Source: Paenibacillus sp. DMB5 (GTDB taxonomy: Bacteria; Bacillota; Bacilli; Paenibacillales; Paenibacillaceae). Taken from it: DNA of 64,000 nt. Below, one piece after another: positions 23,930 to 31,700 of the stretch (position 1 is its first letter; each line of letters starts with the position of its first letter). The notes under the pieces are model-generated. The model was not told where the DNA came from, made no database searches, and was given only the letters and a program-made list of their open reading frames with translations. The position numbers and the translations under genes are program-made. The stretch spans positions 1 through 64,000 of the forward strand of contig NZ_LRAC01000085.1 in assembly GCF_001517085.1 (NCBI RefSeq). Reading direction: 5' to 3'.

Positions 23930-26377
23930 GTGCTAGATATTATCGCAATCGGTGAAGTATTGATAGATTTTACTCCGGCAGGCCATTCAGCCGCGGGGAA
24001 CGGGCAGTTTGAATGCAATCCGGGTGGGGCGCCGGCCAATGTGGCCGCTGCATTGTCCCGTCTGGGCGCAAGATCGGCACTCGTCAGCAAGGTTGGCGAG
24101 GATCAATTTGGATCTTTACTGCACAATACTCTGCTGCGCAGCGGTGTAGATGTAGCAGGCGTTTCGGTTACGAACGAAGCCAGTACAACATTGGCCTTTG
24201 TTCATCTGGATGAGCAGGGAGACAGATCCTTCAGCTTCTTCCGGAAGCCGGGAGCGGATACCTTTTTACATGCAAAGGACCTCCCGCTGGACCGGATTGA
24301 CAGCTGCAAGGCGCTGCATTACGGCTCATTGTCTATGACCCATGAACCTGCACGGACGGCAACTAGGACGGCAGTTCTTAAGGCTAAGGAAGCAGGTGTA
24401 CTGCTGTCGTTTGATCCGAATATCCGGTTTGCGTTATGGGAGAGCAAGGAGGAAGCAAGACAGCATATATTGTGGGGCCTGAATTATGCCGATATCCTGA
24501 AGATCTCGGAGGATGAGCTTTCTTTTATAACAGGTACACATGATATTGAAAAAGGTTCACTGGAGCTTCAGCAGCAATACGATATTACACTCATTGTCGT
24601 CACTTTAGCGGAAAAAGGCTGCTATTACCGTCTGGCTGGGCAGGACGGATATGTGCCGGGGTTTAAAGTTAAGGCCATTGATACGACTGGCGCCGGGGAT
24701 GCTTTTCTGGGCTGCCTGTTATATAAGATTCTTGAAAGCGGAAGTTCCTTGCAGGATCTGAGCAGCCGGCAAATGACCGGCATGCTGACTTTTGCCAATG
24801 CCGGCGGAGCGCTGGTGACAACACGAAAGGGGGCTCTTGGGTCCATGCCTACGACAGAGGAGATTAATGAAATGATAGAGTCGAATAAAACATACAATGA
24901 TGAGAAGTTTAGACCGGGCTTTCATTTCTCACCTCCTTCCAACTGGGCGAATGATCCGAACGGATTAGTCTATTATGAGGGAAGCTATCATCTATTCTAT
25001 CAATATCATCCTTACAGTAATAAATGGGGGCCGATGCACTGGGGTCATGCAGTAAGTGAAGACCTGGTTCACTGGGAGCACGCGCCTGTTGCTCTATTCC
25101 CGGATGAGCATGGGGCGATTTTTTCGGGCTGCTGTGTTGTGGACTGGAATAATAGCAGCGGTTTATTCGAAGATTCCCATGGGCTTGTGGCAATCTTTAC
25201 GCATGCCGATACCCATCCGGAGTCGGGGCAGCCGCGCCAGCGGCAGAGTCTGGCTTACAGCAGCGATAAAGGCCGGACTTGGCACAAGTATGCCGGAAAT
25301 CCGGTGCTTGCCGAGGATGAATTAATCGATTTCCGTGACCCGAAGGTGTTCTGGCATCCGCAAAGCGGGCGGTGGGTTATGGCGATTGTCGCGGGAGACC
25401 ACGCCCGGTTCTATGCCTCTGATAATCTGCGTGAATGGTCGCTGTCTGGTGTGTTCGGCCAAGGAGAAGGCTCACACGACGGCGTATGGGAATGCCCCGA
25501 TCTGTTCCAGCTGCCTGTGGATGACACCGGTGTTTCCAAATGGGTGCTTATTATCAGCATCGGCGACAATCCCGATTGTCCCGAAGGTTCGCGCACGCAG
25601 TATTTCATTGGCGAGTTTGACGGAAAAACATTCATCAATGACAATCCCGCTGATCATATCCTGTGGCTAGATCATGGCAGAGACAACTATGCAGGGGTTA
25701 CCTGGTCGGATCTTCCGGAGCAAGACGGCCGCCGTGTCCTCATCGGATGGATGAGCAACTGGAAATATGCCAACGAGACGCCTACGGGTTCCTGGAGAGG
25801 TGCCATGACTCTGCCCCGCGTCCTGTCACTGACAAGCCAGAACGGAAATGTCGTGTTAACGCAAATGCCTGTGCGGGAAATAGAGCGGCTGCGCAAAGAA
25901 ACTGTGAGCTGGAAGGCTGTCGCCGTTACACCTGAGACTCCGTTTGTACAGCGGACGGATCATAATCTGCTGGAGATAGAGGCAGAACTGGATGTACGTT
26001 CCGGGGACGAGGTATATATCCATCTGAAATCCTCCGGACAGGACGAGATCATTATCGGCTATAACCCGGCTGACAAGCAGCTGTTCACCGACCGTTCCCA
26101 TTCGGGAGTGACTGAATTTCATCCGGCTTTTGCCAGCCGGCATGGTGCCAGTCTGGCTGCGGTGAATGGACAGCTCAGACTGCAGATCTGGCTGGACCGC
26201 AATGCGGTTGAGGTGTACGCGGATCATGGTTTGGTAGTGCTGACCGATCAGATTTTCCCTGAATCTCCGATTGAGCATATCGAGGTAAGGACGCAGTCAG
26301 GCCAGATTGTTCTGAATTCGCTTAAGCTCCATACACTGGAGTCTATCGGGATACCGGACGGGAGGAATGAGGCATGA
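23930..26377 (+). CDS. Bifunctional fusion: PfkB-type fructokinase and GH32 beta-fructosidase
   Basis: An 815-aa protein from GTG 23930 (GGTGGGGAG upstream). Residues 1 to about 318 form a PfkB/ribokinase-fold sugar kinase: GEVLIDF, NPGGAPANVAAAL, and the catalytic DTTGAGDAF with Asp257. After a linker of about 10 residues, a full GH32 enzyme begins (HFSPPSNWANDPNG): nucleophile Asp342, Arg469-Asp470 of the RDP motif, acid/base Glu521 in WECPDLF, and a C-terminal beta-sandwich to 815. There is no signal peptide, so it acts in the cytoplasm. It should release fructose from imported oligosaccharides and phosphorylate it. No stop or frame change separates the halves. Its stop overlaps the next gene (ATGA). 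Confidence 0.93.
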   Translation: MLDIIAIGEVLIDFTPAGHSAAGNGQFECNPGGAPANVAAALSRLGARSALVSKVGEDQFGSLLHNTLLRSGVDVAGVSVTNEASTTLAFVHLDEQGDRSFSFFRKPGADTFLHAKDLPLDRIDSCKALHYGSLSMTHEPARTATRTAVLKAKEAGVLLSFDPNIRFALWESKEEARQHILWGLNYADILKISEDELSFITGTHDIEKGSLELQQQYDITLIVVTLAEKGCYYRLAGQDGYVPGFKVKAIDTTGAGDAFLGCLLYKILESGSSLQDLSSRQMTGMLTFANAGGALVTTRKGALGSMPTTEEINEMIESNKTYNDEKFRPGFHFSPPSNWANDPNGLVYYEGSYHLFYQYHPYSNKWGPMHWGHAVSEDLVHWEHAPVALFPDEHGAIFSGCCVVDWNNSSGLFEDSHGLVAIFTHADTHPESGQPRQRQSLAYSSDKGRTWHKYAGNPVLAEDELIDFRDPKVFWHPQSGRWVMAIVAGDHARFYASDNLREWSLSGVFGQGEGSHDGVWECPDLFQLPVDDTGVSKWVLIISIGDNPDCPEGSRTQYFIGEFDGKTFINDNPADHILWLDHGRDNYAGVTWSDLPEQDGRRVLIGWMSNWKYANETPTGSWRGAMTLPRVLSLTSQNGNVVLTQMPVREIERLRKETVSWKAVAVTPETPFVQRTDHNLLEIEAELDVRSGDEVYIHLKSSGQDEIIIGYNPADKQLFTDRSHSGVTEFHPAFASRHGASLAAVNGQLRLQIWLDRNAVEVYADHGLVVLTDQIFPESPIEHIEVRTQSGQIVLNSLKLHTLESIGIPDGRNEA

Positions 26378-28649
26378 GCAGCTCAGCGGGAGACCGCGGA
26401 TTAACGATGCATTGGGCTTTTGATGAAGGAACTGGAGCTAGTACTATGGAGAGCGTCACTAAGACGGTGAATGATGTCCATTACGTGTTTAATAATGCGG
26501 AGTTTACGACCCCTTGTACTCCGCCATGGAGGCAGGGGGTGGCAGGAAGCAGTCTCCTCTTTGATGGTTACTCGACCTATATTGCCCATTCTGCACATGA
26601 GGAAGAGCGTAATGGGGAGCCGGAATTTCTGCCGGCTCTCAGTATCGGGGCATGGGTTGCCCCGCGAACCTATGAGTGGGGGCACGAGGGCAAGCTGGCC
26701 GCCATTGTGAACCGGCACAATAAGGATGCTAAGCAGGGTTATCTGCTTGGCATGTTCCGTCACGGCTCCTGGTCCTTCCAAATCGGGCTGGAGGGAGGGG
26801 AATGGATCGAAATCTGGTCGCCGGACGGCTATGAGCTGCCCAAGAATGAGTGGTCTTACGTAAATGCCGTATTCAATGGGGATAAAGGTAAGCTTAAACT
26901 GTATTTGAACGGCAGCGAAATTGCTTCTGCAGCCGCGCCTGCCGGTTCCCGGCTGGCGCAAGCGGCGGATACAGATCTGCTCATCGGCAGGAACAATCAC
27001 AGCAGCAAGCTAGCAGAGGTATTCAGCCTGCACATGTTCAGCGGACTTATGGATGAGCTGAAAATTTATAGCCGTGCCCTGAGCAGCGAGGAAGTGGCTG
27101 CTTCTTATCAGGCGGTGCTCGCTTTACATGGAGGCGTCCGGCCGCAAGTGGAATATGACGACATCAGGCTGGATCGTACACCCCTGCTTGCGGACCGGCA
27201 CAGACCGCAATATCATGTCAGCCCGCCGGCCCACTGGATGAACGAGCCTCATGCACCAATCTATTTTGACGGGCAATATCATCTGTTCTATCAGCATAAT
27301 CCGCAAGGGCCTTACTTCCACCATATTCATTGGGGGCATTGGGTAAGTGAAGATCTGGTGCATTGGCGCGATCTTCCTATAGCCCTGGCACCTGAGAAGG
27401 ATCAGCTCGCACCCGACGGTATCTGGTCAGGAAGCGCCACTTATGATGCCGACGGCTTGCCTGTCCTGTTCTTTACAGCCGGCAATGACAGTGCTTCACC
27501 GAATCAGAGCGTGGCGCTGGCCAGAAGCACTTATTCCGAAGATAAGGACCCTGATCTGGTGAGGTGGATCAAACATCCGGAGCCGCTTATTGTACAGCAG
27601 CAGGGAATGGGGGCCTTCGGCGATTTCCGGGACCCGTTCGTGTGGAAGGATGAGGATGGCTGGTATGCCCTGGTCGGATCGGGGACGGAAGGCGGAGCCG
27701 GAGCAGCGCTCGCATTTACGTCAAAGGACATGCTGAATTGGACTTACAAAGGTTCGTTCTTTGAAGCGGACATTCAGAAGTTCCCTTATCTTGGACCGAT
27801 CTGGGAGCTCCCTGTATTTCTTCCTCTGGGTAGTGACAAGCAAGGTGTAAGTAAGCATCTCTTGCTGGTCAGCCCTGTGGGAGCCGGCGCCGATGTCGAA
27901 GTGTTCTATTGGATCGGGCAGCTGGATAAGCACAGCCTGTCATTCCTCCCGGATCAGGAGGAGCCGCAATTGATGGATGTCGGTGATTTCCATTTTACCG
28001 GCCCAAGCGGAATGGTCGATCCTGTGACAGGCAGAAATATCGTCTTTACGATCGCGCAGGGTGACCGTACATCCGTGCTGGAATATCAGTCAGGCTGGGC
28101 TCATAACGGCGGTTTGCCTGTAAGCGTGTATTTAAGGGAAGATGGCCGGCTTGGAATCGAGCCGATTCAGGAGCTGCGGTCACTGCGGGGCGAGAAGCGA
28201 TTATCGCTTCATGACAAGTCATTAATAGAAGCAAATGAACAGCTTAAGGCTATTCAAGGCGATATGCTGGAGATTCAGCTGGAAATGGAGCGGGGCAGTG
28301 CTGCACAGCTTGGAATCAAGGTCCGTGTACACCGGATGGAGAGGAAGAAACGCTGCTGTATTATGACTGGAAGGAATCCATGCTTTTGGCCGACCGGACG
28401 AAAACATCGCAGCATTCGGAAGAAAAATGCAGCGGGATTCAGGGCGGCAAGCTGGAGCTGTGCGGCGAGAATCTGAAGCTGCATCTCTATCTGGACCGCT
28501 CCATGGTCGAAGCCTATGCCAACGGACTTAAGAGCCTGACAACCCGGGTATACCCGGGCCGTAAGGATGCCTTGGGCCTTGAACTCTGGGGAGATGGGGA
28601 AGCGTTGGTGAAGTCTATGGACATTTGGGAGATGAAGTCAATATGGTAA
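26374..28649 (+). pseudogene. LamG-GH32 fructanase without signal peptide, frameshifted near its end
   Basis: The first frame gives 700 aa to 28476: a LamG/concanavalin-like domain (about 10-250) and a GH32 five-blade propeller from about 275. The nucleophile position is Glu291 (WMNEPHAP) instead of Asp; Arg419-Asp420 and Glu478 (WELPVF) supply the other catalytic positions. One base is lost at about 28330-28332, and the true C-terminal sandwich (EEETLLYYDW, LHLYLDRSMVEAYANG) continues in another frame to 28649; repaired length is 758 aa. It resembles the middle of the giant enzyme that follows. The catalytic blades are intact, so the truncated product could fold poorly or still act. Sequence error is possible. 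Confidence 0.85.
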
Positions 28650-28652
28650 CGC

Positions 28653-28673
28653 GGAGCGCCCAGGCGCTCCTTT
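28653..28673 (+). terminator. Rho-independent terminator
   Basis: GGAGCGCC (28653-28660) and GGCGCTCC (28663-28670) form a perfect stem with a 2-base centre, followed by TTTCC. It ends the importer/fructosidase operon just before the giant fructanase gene, which therefore probably has its own promoter. Confidence 0.8.
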
Positions 28674-28715
28674 CCTGCCGGGTTCCAGAATGCCGCATGC
28701 AAGTAAATGGCTCAT

Positions 28716-28729
28716 TGTAAGCGCTTCAT
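28716..28729 (+). promoter_or_regulatory. Candidate cre (CcpA) site before the secreted fructanase
   Basis: TGTAAGCGCTTCAT fits the B. subtilis cre consensus TGWAARCGYTWNCW at all but one position. It lies 38 bp before the start codon, where CcpA binding would repress expression in rich sugar. Confidence 0.65.
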
Positions 28730-28766
28730 TAAATCGGAACGGAATAATAATGAAGGAGGCTTGTTC

Positions 28767-31700
28767 ATGAGGAAAAATAGCAGAAACACATCATGGATCT
28801 CCAAAATGGTAGCAGGGGTCATGCTTCTTCAGCTGGCTGTCCCGGGAATTCAGGACACTGCCGCAGCAGGGGTTGAGAAGGAAGGCGGGGAGGCTGCTGC
28901 ATCAAGCCCGGGTCAGGAAATGTCCGTTACTAATGCAGTCTATCAGGTACCCCCGCCGGACGGGAGCCCGTCCGTTGCGGCTGCGGTCTATGAAATTGTG
29001 AATCCGGGCTTTGAAACCGGAGACTTGACGGGATGGACTGTTACCAAAGGTAACGCGTTTGGCCCGGACAGTGTATCCGGGGAGTCCACCTGGTGGGCGG
29101 AACAAATCCCGTATAACCAGGAGGGTACTTATCATTTAAACGGCTGGAAATATGACGAGGCTGCTACAGGCGTGCTGCGTTCCAGCAGCTTCGAGCTGGG
29201 CGGCAGCGGCTGGATTAGCTTTAAGCTCGGCGGTGCCAAAAATGCTGACAAGGTATATGTGAACATCGTAGAAGCAGATACAGGTCAAGTGATCGCCAGA
29301 TACGGCAACAGCAAATTTGCAGACGTCGGCTTCCCGAATCCCGCTCAGGGCATGCGGCTTGCGAATATGGAGCAGTATAAGGCCGATCTTTCCGGATATT
29401 TGGGCAAGAAGCTGTATGTTGAGATTGTAGATCATGCAACCTCGGACTGGGGTTTGATTTTTGCAGATGCCTTCTTTATGTATCATCAATCAGAGCCGAG
29501 CGAAGGCACCGTTGCCGTGGATATTAAGCCGGATTTCCAGCGCTACCAAATCATGAATCCGGGCTTTGAAACGGGTGATTTGACCGGGTGGACCGTTGTT
29601 GAAGGTGAGGCATTTGGGCCTGACAGCGTATCTGACGAAACTGTCTGGTGGGCAGAACAAATTCCGTATAACCAGGAGGGCACTTATCATCTAAACGGCT
29701 GGAAATACAATGAAGCTGCAACGGGAGTGCTTCGCTCCAGCACTTTTGAGCTAGGCGGAACAGGCTGGATCACTTTCAGATTAGGCGGTGGCAAGCATAC
29801 GGACCAGGCCTACATTAGCCTCAGTGATGCGGATACGGGAAACCTGATTGCCCGATACGGCAACAGTGCGTTTAACGATTCGGGCTTCCCGGACCCGGGG
29901 CAGGGCATGAGGCTGGCCAATATGCAAGAATACAAAGCCGACCTGTCCAAATATATCGGCAAAAGACTGTATATCGAGATCGTCGATCATGCTTTCTCGG
30001 ATTGGGGGGTGATGTTTGCGGATGCCTTCCACACCTTCAATGAACAGGTTCCCGACGAGGGGATTATGGCTGAGAACATCATTCCAACCGAAATCGCAAA
30101 CCGCGGTTTTGAGACGGGCACCCTTGAGGGCTGGACGGCCGCTGGAGATGCCTTTCAGGTGACCGGTCAAGCAGCTTCTGGTATGGAGGGGAACTTTTAT
30201 GCCACATCTGCCGTGGAAGGAGAAGGCTCCATTACTTCCAGTGCCTTTACCCTTCAGGGGAACGGGACGATTAGCTTTTCCATTGTGGATATTGTTCAGC
30301 CTGCAGATGCCTATGTCGCACTATATGATGCAAGCACAAATGAATTGCTTAAGCAAACCGGCAATGTCAGCACAAATGAGAAGATTGTCTGGAATGTATA
30401 CGAATATTACAATAAGAGGCTTTATATCAAGGTAGTCGATCAGTCGGAGCAGTCCCGAATCTCCGTCGATGCTTTTCAGGCTAACAATAAGGGCAACATC
30501 TTTTATATGAATTTCGATGAAGGCACGGGCAAAAAGGCGCTTGAGCAAGTGAGTAATCTTGAGCATGATGTAAACTACGTGTTTAATAGCGCCAGATATA
30601 TGGATTCCAAAGATCCGAGATGGACTCCGCGCGGAGTAAAGGGCGGTGCCCTCCTGTTTGACGGTTATTCGAATGATATTGAGGTTAACTCGGAGGCAAC
30701 CATCCCCGTAAGCGACGCGCTGACGATTGAAGCCTGGGTGGCTCCGCGCAGCTACGAATGGGGAGACGGGAACAAGCTGTCGGCCATTGTGAATCAGTCC
30801 AATCAGGACAAGGCGGAAGGCTTCGCGCTTGGCATGTACCGGCATGGCACATGGTCGTTTCAGGCCGGAATCGGCGGACAATGGATTCAGGTTTGGGTTA
30901 ACAATCATCCGCTTGAGAAATACAAGTGGAACTATATTGCCGCCACTTTCGATAAGGGAACCGGAGAAATTAAGCTGTACCTCAATGGAGAGCAGGTTGC
31001 CTCCCAGGCAACCCCCATCAATGTTCCGATTACATCATCCACAGCAAGCCTGATGATCGGCAAAAATAATAAGCCAACAGAGTTCGCGGGCCTGTTCTCT
31101 TACAACATGTTCAGCGGACTTATTGATGAATTGAAGCTGCAGAACAAAGCTCTCACGGGTCAAGAAATTCTTGCTGAGTATGAGAATGTGAAGGCGCTTC
31201 ACGGCGGCGCGGTTCCGGAAATTCCAAATGGTGATATTGACGAGGATCCAAGCGTGTTTGACGGTGATCAGCACCGTCCGCAGTACCATGCGATGCCTCC
31301 GCAAAACTGGATGAATGAAGCGCATGCACCAATCTATTATAACGGAAAATATCATTTATTCTATCAGCATAACCCGCAAGGTCCGTTCTGGCATCAAATC
31401 CACTGGGGACATTGGGTGAGTGACGATATGGTGCACTGGGAAAATGTGAGGCCTGCGCTTGCCCCTGATGCGGGAACTCTTGATCCGGACGGTGCTTGGT
31501 CAGGCAGCGCAGCGTATGACCGTGACGGCAATCCCGTCCTGTTCTATACGGCCGGAAATGATTCTTTGTCACCAAATCAAAGAACGGGCCTGGCGACTCC
31601 AGCTGATCTGTCGGACCCTAATTTGGAAGAGTGGGTGAAATATCCTGAGCCAGTAACGGAGCAGAACGGTAATGGTATCCATAATGAGTTCCGTGATCCT

